Assembly (NCBI GenBank): GCA_030597865.1
Contig: JAUVQZ010000057.1
Span: 1 to 13,267, forward strand
DNA: 13,267 bases
Reading direction: 5' to 3'
From: Pseudomonadota bacterium
Lineage (GTDB): Bacteria; Desulfobacterota; Desulfobulbia; Desulfobulbales; SURF-16
Shown: piece after piece, positions 5,677 to 11,801 of the stretch
Layout of the letters: each line of letters begins with the position of its first letter
Position numbering within the stretch: position 1 is the first letter of the stretch
Position numbers and translations under genes: made by a program
The notes under the pieces: model-generated
Told to the model about the DNA's origin: nothing
The model's input: only the letters and a program-made list of their open reading frames with translations
The model's database searches: none

Positions 5677-6615
5677 ATGTCCACCTCCCTTGAGCTTAAG
5701 GCGCCAGCCAAGGTTAACCTGACCCTTGAGGTACTTGCCCGGTTGCCCGACGGTTACCATGAGCTTGACTCATGGATGCACAAGGTCTCGCTCTTTGACC
5801 ATCTTTGCGTGGATATCCTCCAACCGCCGGGAATACATCTCAGCTGTTCTGACCCATCTCTGCCCTGTGACGGCAATAATCTTGTCTATCAGGCGGCTGA
5901 TCTTTTTTATCAAGAAATCGGTGAGAACCCTCATCTTGCTATTGCCCTGCAAAAAAATATTCCCATTGCTGCAGGTCTTGGCGGGGGCTCCAGTGACTGC
6001 GCAGCGATCTTAACAGGCCTGAACCGCCTGCATGGCAATCCTCTGAGCCATGAGCACCTGATGGTGCTTGGCAAAAGTCTTGGTGCTGATGTACCGTTTT
6101 TTATTTACCCCTCTTGTTCGGCCCGTGCCCGTGGCATTGGCGAAAGGCTGTCTGACCTGCCGCCCCTTACCCACTGTTTTCTGGTTCTTGTTAATCCCGG
6201 CATTGCTGTTTCCACTAAATGGGTCTTTGAAAAAACACAGATAAATCTCAGCGCTTCATCGCAGCTTGCTACCTTGGAAAATTCTCCAAAAACAGCCAAT
6301 TATGCGTTGACAACAGGTGGTAAAAAATTTACTTTAGGCCGCGCGTCTGAAAGGTGTATTGATTTTAAGCTCGTCAATGACCTGGAAGAGGTCACCATTG
6401 CTAAATATCCTGAGATATTGGTCATTAAAGAGTTTTTAATGGCCCATAAATCCTGTGGATCCCTTATGAGTGGCAGTGGCTCAACGGTTTTTGGCATCTT
6501 TCTCGACAAAAAAGATGCCTATTCCTGTGTTGAGGCAATGGAGGGCGCCTATCCCCATTGGCTTAGTTTTGTAACAATTCCACTTTGTAATAAGGACTGC
6601 CCGCCACGCGAGTAG
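5677..6615 (+). CDS. ispE: 4-diphosphocytidyl-2-C-methyl-D-erythritol kinase
   Basis: IspE phosphorylates CDP-methylerythritol with ATP in the non-mevalonate (MEP) isoprenoid pathway. The 312-residue GHMP kinase shows the N-terminal PAKVNL with Lys12, the phosphate-binding loop PIAAGLGGGSSDCAA (96-110), the catalytic Asp138 in LGADVPFF, and the C-terminal MSGSGSTVFG glycine motif. The segment that in many homologues begins with a glycine pair before AxAxGxGE reads SCSARARGIGE here, a mild divergence. A purine-poor stretch precedes the ATG at 5677 with no clear Shine-Dalgarno; translation may depend on coupling to the DUF1844 gene 15 bp upstream. It is followed by tRNA-Gln and prs, a gene order I recall from other Deltaproteobacteria. 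Confidence 0.95.
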   Translation: MSTSLELKAPAKVNLTLEVLARLPDGYHELDSWMHKVSLFDHLCVDILQPPGIHLSCSDPSLPCDGNNLVYQAADLFYQEIGENPHLAIALQKNIPIAAGLGGGSSDCAAILTGLNRLHGNPLSHEHLMVLGKSLGADVPFFIYPSCSARARGIGERLSDLPPLTHCFLVLVNPGIAVSTKWVFEKTQINLSASSQLATLENSPKTANYALTTGGKKFTLGRASERCIDFKLVNDLEEVTIAKYPEILVIKEFLMAHKSCGSLMSGSGSTVFGIFLDKKDAYSCVEAMEGAYPHWLSFVTIPLCNKDCPPRE

Positions 6616-6644
6616 GCGAGATTTACCTTACTTGATTTTTTTAC

Positions 6645-6719
6645 TGGGGCGTCGTCAAGCGGTAAGACACAGGCCTTTGACGCCTGCATTCGTAGGTTCG
6701 AATCCTACCGCCCCAGCCA
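6645..6719 (+). tRNA. tRNA-Gln (anticodon UUG)
   Basis: The 75-nt gene folds as a complete cloverleaf. The acceptor is TGGGGCG paired with CGCCCCA, the discriminator is G and the CCA is encoded. The T arm is GTAGG-TTCGAAT-CCTAC. The anticodon arm is CAGGC-CTTTGAC-GCCTG, placing TTG at 34-36, so it decodes CAA (and CAG by wobble). It sits in the 149 bp between ispE and prs. No TTGACA-like promoter is visible close upstream, so it is probably processed from the operon transcript. This is the second glutamine tRNA in the window. Confidence 0.96.
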
Positions 6720-6764
6720 TTTTTCTTTTGATTTCCAGATTATTTCAGGGCCGTTAAAGAGACG

Positions 6765-7718
6765 ATGATAACTAACAAGAAAGACATGATGCTTATTTCC
6801 GGCAATGCCAATATTGAACTTGCCCAAGATATCTCTGCAATTCTGGACGTTCACCTCGTTGAACGGGAGGTTAAGACATTCAGCGACGGCGAGACCTATG
6901 TTGAGATAAAGGATAATGTTCGTGGTCGTGATGTCTTTGTTATCCAGCCCACCAGCACCCCGGTCAATGATCATCTGATGGAGTTGATGCTCATTGCCGA
7001 TGCCCTGCGCCGGGCATCAGCCCGACGGATCACAGCCGTTATTCCCTATTACGGCTATGCCCGGCAGGATCGCAAGGTTGCCCCAAGGGTGCCCATTTCC
7101 GCCAAGGTGGTTGCCGAGATGCTTATGGTGGTCGGTATCCGCCGGGTTCTGACCATGGATCTCCATTCCGGACAAATTCAGGGTTTTTTCAGCATCCCTG
7201 TTGATAATATGTATTGCGCACCAGTCATCCTTGATGATATACGTTCCTGTTTTGATAATGGTGACGTGGTAATGGTCTCACCCGATGCCGGTGGGGTTGA
7301 GCGCACCAGGGCCTTTGCCAAGAGGCTGGATGTGGATCTTGCTATTATTGATAAGCGTCGCGAGCGGGCCAATGTTGCTGAGGCCATGAACGTTATCGGT
7401 GACGTAACAGGCAAGAGGGCCATTCTGCTCGATGATATGGTCGATACGGCAGGCACCTTGTGTGGTGCTGCTTCCATGCTTTTAAAGGCAGGGGCAAAAG
7501 AGGTCCACGCCTATTGTTCCCATGCTGTTTTGTCAGGCCCTGCCATTGAGCGGATTGCTGACTCTGATATAACCACCATGGTGGTAACAAATACCATTCC
7601 TTTGCAGGAGAATGCAAAGAACTGCTCGAAAATTAGGGTTCTTTCTGTTTCCAATCTTCTTGCCGAGGCTATTCACTGCATTCACTCAGAGGATTCTGTG
7701 AGTTCTTTGTTTGTTTAG
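6765..7718 (+). CDS. prs: Ribose-phosphate pyrophosphokinase (PRPP synthetase)
   Basis: Prs makes PRPP from ribose 5-phosphate and ATP, feeding nucleotide, histidine and tryptophan synthesis. The 317-residue length equals that of the class I bacterial enzyme. Landmarks are SGNAN (12-16), YYGYARQDRK (95-104), the metal-binding DLHSGQIQGFF (132-142), the flexible-loop region DKRRERANVAE (196-206) and the PRPP-binding signature DDMVDTAGT (223-231). In most homologues the loop reads RRPRAN; the Pro-to-Glu change here is minor. The ATG at 6765 follows AAAGAGACG, a modest ribosome site. It is placed after tRNA-Gln and 27 bp before rplY, the usual prs-rplY-pth arrangement. Confidence 0.97.
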   Translation: MITNKKDMMLISGNANIELAQDISAILDVHLVEREVKTFSDGETYVEIKDNVRGRDVFVIQPTSTPVNDHLMELMLIADALRRASARRITAVIPYYGYARQDRKVAPRVPISAKVVAEMLMVVGIRRVLTMDLHSGQIQGFFSIPVDNMYCAPVILDDIRSCFDNGDVVMVSPDAGGVERTRAFAKRLDVDLAIIDKRRERANVAEAMNVIGDVTGKRAILLDDMVDTAGTLCGAASMLLKAGAKEVHAYCSHAVLSGPAIERIADSDITTMVVTNTIPLQENAKNCSKIRVLSVSNLLAEAIHCIHSEDSVSSLFV

Positions 7719-7745
7719 ATTGTTTTTAATTGAGGAGGTCCTCCC

Positions 7746-8300
7746 ATGATCCAGATTGATGTTACAGCACAGGTAAGAGAAAATTTCGGTAAAGGTGCCG
7801 CACGTACCATTCGTCGTGAAGGCCGTACCCCTGCCATTTTATATGGCCCCAAGACTGATCCCGTTGCCCTTACCCTTGATACCCACTCCTTCACCAAATC
7901 ACTGCTGGGTCTTCAGCGTCGTAACGCTATTGTTAGCCTGGAGATTGAAGGTGGTGGCCAGAAGAATGTTACTGTTAAGGATATTCAGGTCGATCCTGTG
8001 AGCAACGCCCTCGAGCATGCTGATTTTTATGAGCTTGATATGGATAAGGAGTATACTTATTCGGTTCCCGTTGTCTATTCTGGCAAGGCCAAGGGTGTTG
8101 ATAGTGGTGGCGGCATGGAGGTATATGTCAATGCCGTTGATGTTAAAGGAAAACCCCTGAGCATTCCTGACGCCATTGAGGTTGATGTTACCCCTCTGCA
8201 GGTTGATGACTTGATTACCCGTGGTGAGCTCACCACTCCCGAGGGTGTAACCCTCCTTGGTGATGCCAAGACCGTATGTGTCACTGTGATGAGCGCCTAA
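7746..8300 (+). CDS. rplY: 50S ribosomal protein L25 (Ctc/TL5 form)
   Basis: L25 binds 5S rRNA in the large subunit. The 184-residue protein is the long Ctc/TL5 form: an N-terminal 5S-binding domain (about 1-95; VTAQVRENFGKGAARTIRREGRTPAILYG) followed by a beta-rich C-terminal domain (about 96-184). E. coli L25 has only the first domain. Related Ctc proteins in Gram-positives are stress induced; whether that holds here is unknown. The ATG at 7746 has a strong Shine-Dalgarno (GAGGAGG, 7732-7738). That sequence is followed by TCCTCC, so GAGG-AGGT-CCTC could form a small hairpin over the ribosome site. It lies between prs and pth in a conserved set. Confidence 0.95.
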   Translation: MIQIDVTAQVRENFGKGAARTIRREGRTPAILYGPKTDPVALTLDTHSFTKSLLGLQRRNAIVSLEIEGGGQKNVTVKDIQVDPVSNALEHADFYELDMDKEYTYSVPVVYSGKAKGVDSGGGMEVYVNAVDVKGKPLSIPDAIEVDVTPLQVDDLITRGELTTPEGVTLLGDAKTVCVTVMSA

Positions 8301-8351
8301 ACGTTTCACAGACCCGTTCTGCTTTTTAAAATCGGTTGGAAGAGGCAATGC

Positions 8352-8388
8352 CTTTTTTCAGCCGTTTTTTATTTCTGGCTGGAGAGGT
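8352..8388 (+). promoter_or_regulatory. Hairpin that sequesters the pth ribosome-binding site
   Basis: TTTTTTCAGCC (8353-8363) can pair with GGCTGGAGAGG (8377-8387): five Watson-Crick pairs CAGCC/GGCTG, then six U-A or U-G pairs that include the whole GGAGAGG Shine-Dalgarno of pth. The loop is 13 nt. This would hide the ribosome site unless opened, for example by ribosomes starting at the in-frame ATG at 8348 or by a regulator. It is based on pairing by eye only. Confidence 0.4.
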
Positions 8389-8389
8389 A

Positions 8390-8953
8390 ATGTTCCTGAT
8401 TGTTGGCCTGGGAAATCCAGGCGATAAATATAGGCAGACCAGGCATAATGTCGGTTTTCACGCTGTGGATCTCCTTGCTGAGGAGCTGGGGGTAAGTTTT
8501 GCCGAGTCAAAATGGAAGGCCAAGCTCTGTAAGGGGACCATTGCGGGGCAGGGCGTTGTCCTGGTAAAACCACAGACCTTTATGAATCTCAGTGGTGAAG
8601 CCGTGGAGCCCATTGCTGCCTATTATAGGATAGAGCAGGAGAACATAGTCGTTGTTCACGATGACCTTGACCTTGATTGCGGCAGGATCAAGCTCTGCGT
8701 CAACAGAGGGGCAGGGGGGCATAACGGTATCAGGTCAATCAGCCAGCGTCTGGGTGGTACATCTTTTAATCGTATCAAGATAGGTATTGGTCGCCCCCCA
8801 CAGGCCATGCCTGTGGAGCGCTATGTCCTGGCAAGGTTTACCCCTGATGAGGAGCAGGTTATCTCCTCTGCCGCCAATAGGGCAGTAGAGGCAACCTGCC
8901 TCATCGTTGAAAAGGGTATGGCAGCCGCCACCCAGGCAATGCATAGCAAATAA
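8390..8953 (+). CDS. pth: Peptidyl-tRNA hydrolase
   Basis: Pth cleaves peptidyl-tRNA released from stalled ribosomes, recycling tRNA. From the ATG at 8390 the protein has 187 residues, the usual size, and begins MFLIVGLGNPG as the family does. Active-site residues visible are Asn9 (GNPG), His19 (TRHNVGF), Asn66 (TFMNLSG), the HDDLD Asp (91-92) and Asn112 (GGHNG). GGAGAGG at 8381-8387 is a good Shine-Dalgarno for this start, although it lies within a possible hairpin. The frame stays open upstream to ATG 8348 and ATG 8336, which would add up to 18 hydrophobic residues; the conserved N-terminus argues against these. It is downstream of rplY by 89 bp. Confidence 0.95.
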   Translation: MFLIVGLGNPGDKYRQTRHNVGFHAVDLLAEELGVSFAESKWKAKLCKGTIAGQGVVLVKPQTFMNLSGEAVEPIAAYYRIEQENIVVVHDDLDLDCGRIKLCVNRGAGGHNGIRSISQRLGGTSFNRIKIGIGRPPQAMPVERYVLARFTPDEEQVISSAANRAVEATCLIVEKGMAAATQAMHSK

Positions 8954-9052
8954 CATCTACCCCTGCCTTCATCTGCCTTCATCCTGGCCAGTACCTGTCT
9001 TCCACATCCCTCCTTGCAATTTGGGCAAATCGTGTTATGTTTAGCAGCTTAA

Positions 9053-9058
9053 TATAAT
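9053..9058 (+). promoter_or_regulatory. Candidate -10 box for carD
   Basis: A perfect TATAAT lies about 120 bp before the carD GTG in the 225-bp pth-carD gap. No good -35 lies 16-18 bp upstream, so this is either a promoter needing help or a chance match. The gap also contains a tandem 10-bp repeat (CTGCCTTCAT twice, 8963-8982) and a run of T at about 9084-9093, with no stem to make a terminator. Confidence 0.35.
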
Positions 9059-9178
9059 CATCTAGTTTTTATTCCTGCCTCCTCTTTTTTTTTATTACGT
9101 GCGCTTTAGTATGGGTTTCAAAACGGAGACCTGCTAATTTTTCACTGACAGGAATCGCTTATTTACAGGAGAAACAAC

Positions 9179-9661
9179 GTGTTTAAAAAAGGCGATATGG
9201 CTGTCTATCCCGCCCATGGTGTCGGCGAAATTCAGGCTGTTGAAACAAAAAAAATGGCGGGCATGGAGCAATCCTTTTACGTCATGAAGATCATCGATAC
9301 CGCCATGGTGGTGATGATTCCCTGTGTCTCCAGCGACAAAGTAGGCCTGCGGGCCATAGTGTCCCCTGATGATGCTGATAAGGTCTTTGAAATACTGAAA
9401 CAGACAGATGTCGAAATAGTTCAGCAGCCCTGGAATCAACGTTATCGTGAGTATATGGAGAAGATAAAGTCAGGCTCCGTCTTTGAGATTGCCGGTGTCC
9501 TCCGTGACCTCTTTCTGCTCCAGCACGACAAGGAGCTTTCCTTTGGAGAGCGAAAGATGGTCGACACCTCAAAATCTCTCCTGGTGACGGAAATTGCCCT
9601 TGCCCATAAGGCCAAGGAAGAAGAAATCTCCGCCCAGATAGATAAAATTTTTGAAACCTAG
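9179..9661 (+). CDS. carD: CarD-family RNA polymerase-binding transcription regulator
   Basis: CarD-type proteins bind the RNA polymerase beta subunit and stabilise the open promoter complex. The 160-residue protein has the N-terminal Tudor-like RNAP-interacting domain (about 1-60; MFKKGDMAVYPAHGVGEI) and a helical C-terminal DNA-contacting domain. Trp85 in QPWNQRYREYMEKIKSGS corresponds to the tryptophan that wedges into the upstream edge of the -10 region in mycobacterial CarD. The late segment LSFGERKMVDTSKSLLVTEIALA is family-typical. It starts with GTG at 9179, supported by AGGAG (9167-9171) and by homology from the second residue. It is followed directly by an intrinsic terminator and is probably monocistronic. 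CdnL/CarD homologues in Deltaproteobacteria are essential in Myxococcus; the role here is inferred. Confidence 0.94.
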   Translation: MFKKGDMAVYPAHGVGEIQAVETKKMAGMEQSFYVMKIIDTAMVVMIPCVSSDKVGLRAIVSPDDADKVFEILKQTDVEIVQQPWNQRYREYMEKIKSGSVFEIAGVLRDLFLLQHDKELSFGERKMVDTSKSLLVTEIALAHKAKEEEISAQIDKIFET

Positions 9662-9681
9662 TTTTTTTTGTTTTTCTTGCT

Positions 9682-9724
9682 AAAAAAGGAGGCTAACCTG
9701 TATCAGGTTGGGCTCCTTTTTTTT
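9682..9724 (+). terminator. Intrinsic terminator of carD
   Basis: A-run plus GGAG (9682-9691) pairs with CTCC plus T-run (9713-9724), and AACCTG (9695-9700) pairs with CAGGTT (9704-9709) around a TAT loop. The uninterrupted eight T residues after the stem make it a strong terminator. The matching A-run on the left makes it potentially active on both strands. Confidence 0.9.
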
Positions 9725-9726
9725 GT

Positions 9727-9756
9727 TTGGCATCTCCAGCTCAGTCTCGATATATT
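9727..9756 (+). promoter_or_regulatory. Candidate promoter of rluD-coaE
   Basis: TTGGCA (9727-9732, 5/6 match) is followed after 18 bp by TATATT (9751-9756, 5/6 match). The promoter begins immediately after the carD terminator. A start near 9763 gives a leader of about 100 nt before the rluD ATG. The in-frame TTG at 9727 would lie in the -35 box and so cannot be the rluD start. Confidence 0.65.
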
Positions 9757-9771
9757 AGCATTGATCGCTGC

Positions 9772-9816
9772 CTGCCCTTGATGGGCATTCAGACCCACAA
9801 CCTATGCCAAGGGCAG
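9772..9816 (+). other. Stem-loop in the rluD leader RNA
   Basis: CTGCCCTTG (9772-9780) pairs perfectly over nine bases with CAAGGGCAG (9808-9816). Inside it TGGG (9782-9785) pairs with CCCA (9794-9797). This gives a two-tier stem-loop about ten bases after the predicted transcription start. It has no U-run and is not a terminator. Possible roles are RNA stability or translational control of rluD; I do not recognise it as a known riboswitch. Confidence 0.55.
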
Positions 9817-9864
9817 TGCAACCATCTCCCCCCTGTTCCTGTGCTTACGGTGTTTAATAATTTT

Positions 9865-10818
9865 ATGACAGAACACCCTTCGTCCTTCAGCAATACCTAT
9901 GAGATGTATGCCGATGCCCCTGTTCAGGGGCATCGGCTTGACAAGGTTTTGCATAATAATGCACATCTTGCCGGGCTTTCCAGGTCACGTATTCAGAAAC
10001 TGATTAAGGGCGGCCATGTGCGGGTAAATGACAGGTGTGTCAAGCTCAGCTATAAGGTGCATGAGAAGGATCATATCTCAGTCACCATCCCATCCCCCAA
10101 GGAACTTCTTCTCACCCCCCAGGAACTGCCCCTGGGTATTCTCTATGAGGACGAGCAGCTGATTGTTGTTAATAAGGAGCCAGGTGTGGTGGTCCACCCG
10201 GCTGCCGGCAATATGGAAGGCACCCTTGTCCACGGACTCCTTCATCATTGCCAGGATCTCTCCGGCATAGGGGGTGTTATGCGCCCGGGCATCATCCATC
10301 GCCTGGATAAGGATACCTCTGGGGTGCTGGTGGTTGCCAAAACAGATTTAGCCCATCAAAACCTTGTTGAGCAGTTCGCCAAGAGGCAGGTTCATAAGGT
10401 CTATCTTGCCATTGTGGCAGGATGTCCGGCTGAGCCTTCCGGTATCATCGATACCCTGATTGGCCGCCACCCGGTTCATCGTAAAAAGATGGCCGTCCTT
10501 GAGAGGGGAGGGCGAACGGCAATCTCCGAGTATGAGGTGGCTGAGGTCTTTAAGAAGGCGGCCTTGCTGAGGGTGGTCATTAAGACAGGGCGTACCCATC
10601 AGATCAGGGTTCATATGGCCCATATGGGCTGTCCGGTCATCGGAGATGCTGTCTATGGAGGCAAAAAAGCACAGATGGAGGGGGTGACCAGACAATGCCT
10701 CCATGCCTCCCAGTTAACCATCACCCATCCTCTAACCTCGGAAATCCTCCAGTTTGATGCGCCCATGCCAGAGGACATGAAAAATATTCTGGCAACCCTG
10801 CGCAAGGGCAAGGGCTAG
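9865..10818 (+). CDS. rluD: RluD-type 23S rRNA pseudouridine synthase
   Basis: RluA/RluD-family enzymes isomerise uridines to pseudouridine in 23S rRNA; RluD itself acts on helix 69. From ATG 9865 the protein has 317 residues, the usual size. An S4 RNA-binding domain spans about 20-76 (GHRLDKVLHN, SRSRIQKLIKGGHVRVND). The catalytic domain follows, with HRLDKDTSG at 145-153 and catalytic Asp148, then the GRTHQIRVHMAHMG motif. The frame stays open to a TTG at 9727, which would add 46 residues, but that stretch overlaps a promoter and leader stem-loop. ATG 9865 has only a weak ribosome site. Assignment as RluD rather than RluC or RluA rests on the S4 domain and size and is not certain. It is followed one base later by coaE. 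Confidence 0.9.
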   Translation: MTEHPSSFSNTYEMYADAPVQGHRLDKVLHNNAHLAGLSRSRIQKLIKGGHVRVNDRCVKLSYKVHEKDHISVTIPSPKELLLTPQELPLGILYEDEQLIVVNKEPGVVVHPAAGNMEGTLVHGLLHHCQDLSGIGGVMRPGIIHRLDKDTSGVLVVAKTDLAHQNLVEQFAKRQVHKVYLAIVAGCPAEPSGIIDTLIGRHPVHRKKMAVLERGGRTAISEYEVAEVFKKAALLRVVIKTGRTHQIRVHMAHMGCPVIGDAVYGGKKAQMEGVTRQCLHASQLTITHPLTSEILQFDAPMPEDMKNILATLRKGKG

Positions 10819-10819
10819 G

Positions 10820-11437
10820 GTGGCAATGGTGGGCTCTGGAATAAATAAAGGGCAAGTCATAGGCGTCACCGGTCTTATCGGGTCAGGGAAGAGTGTGGTA
10901 AGCTCTTTTCTGGCCAGGCGCCTTGCCTGCCACCACCTTGACGCTGATAGCCTTGTCCGGGATCTCATGGTTCCCGGTCACCAGGGGTGGTTGGCCATCA
11001 AAGATTATAATCCTAAATATATCAGGGGGGATGGCCAGTTAGACCGGGTTCTGCTGCGGGACGATATATTTTCTCAGCCCAGGGTCAAGTATGCTGTTGA
11101 CTCCCTTGTTCACCCCATTGTTAGGGCAAGGCTTGTGGAGATTTTAGGGGCAGGGCCAGGGGCGCGAACCGTTGTTGAGGTTCCGCTGCTCTTTGAGGCA
11201 GGGTGGGCCGAGCTGTTTGACAGGGTCATTCTCGTCCATGCAGAAAAGAATGTCTGTTTGCAGAGGGTTGTTGAACGAGACGGGGTGGGGATTGAGCAGG
11301 CAGAGAAGTCATACCAGAGTCAAATGGCAGCGGTGGAAAAGATCAAAAGGGCAGACCACGTCATTGACAATAGTGGCAGTTGGTGGAATAGCCAGCTACA
11401 GATCATGCATCTGGCCAATATATTAAGGTTGTTTTGA
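10820..11437 (+). CDS. coaE: Dephospho-CoA kinase
   Basis: CoaE phosphorylates the 3' hydroxyl of dephospho-CoA, the last step of coenzyme A synthesis. The 205-residue P-loop kinase has GLIGSGKS (18-25), the acidic HLDADSLVRDL segment (39-49), LVHPIVRARL, the strand EVPLLFEAGW and the C-terminal HVIDNSGSW, all in family order. It starts with GTG at 10820, one base after the rluD stop; the ATG at 10826 is a possible alternative and both lie after an AAGGGCAAGGG stretch. The tight junction makes it part of the rluD transcript. The first ten residues are not conserved, so either start is compatible. There is no clear terminator after it. Confidence 0.94.
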   Translation: MAMVGSGINKGQVIGVTGLIGSGKSVVSSFLARRLACHHLDADSLVRDLMVPGHQGWLAIKDYNPKYIRGDGQLDRVLLRDDIFSQPRVKYAVDSLVHPIVRARLVEILGAGPGARTVVEVPLLFEAGWAELFDRVILVHAEKNVCLQRVVERDGVGIEQAEKSYQSQMAAVEKIKRADHVIDNSGSWWNSQLQIMHLANILRLF

Positions 11438-11482
11438 ATAGTTGTTTTTTACTGGCTAACCTTGGTAATATTTCAAAAAAGC

Positions 11483-11511
11483 TTGACAGTGAAATTCTGG
11501 CCAGCTATAGG
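11483..11511 (+). promoter_or_regulatory. Promoter of rho
   Basis: A perfect TTGACA (11483-11488) is followed by exactly 17 bp and TATAGG (11506-11511), a 4/6 -10 match. The predicted start near 11518 leaves a leader of about 284 nt before the rho start codon. It lies soon after coaE (stop 11437), so rho has its own unit. Confidence 0.7.
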
Positions 11512-11517
11512 TATCAA

Positions 11518-11801
11518 GTATCTTGAATATCAGCGCTATTCGTTTCACCCTTCTTCCCCGTTATCTTATAAGGCATAAACGCTCACCTACTTGGGCACGC
11601 ATATCTGCATTATTTTTTATCTAAGGCCCTTTACATACTTTTCAATGGGGTTTGCACCCTTTTCTTAACCTATTTTCCATAACATTCTCTCGTTTTAATT
11701 ATCTCGATTATCAAAACTGGATAAAACAGGATCGTAACAGATCTAGAGAGAACCCTTAATCAACCTCATTTCCCCTTCCGTGGGTACAGACAGAAACTAT
11801 T
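11518..11801 (+). promoter_or_regulatory. Long C-rich, G-poor leader of rho (candidate rut-type autoregulatory region)
   Basis: The gap before rho holds no recognised protein gene. From 11541 to 11700 I count 43 C and 18 G in 160 bases, the C-over-G imbalance typical of Rho-utilisation sites. Rho controls its own gene in E. coli by attenuation in a long leader, so the same arrangement is likely here. A TTG-initiated frame of 33 codons (11523-11624) lies in the leader, without a good ribosome site. No intrinsic terminator was seen in it. Confidence 0.5.

Noticed and set aside
9727..9864. 46-residue N-terminal extension of rluD from TTG 9727
   Set aside because: The TTG lies in the -35 box of the candidate promoter right after the carD terminator; the ATG at 9865 gives the normal family length.
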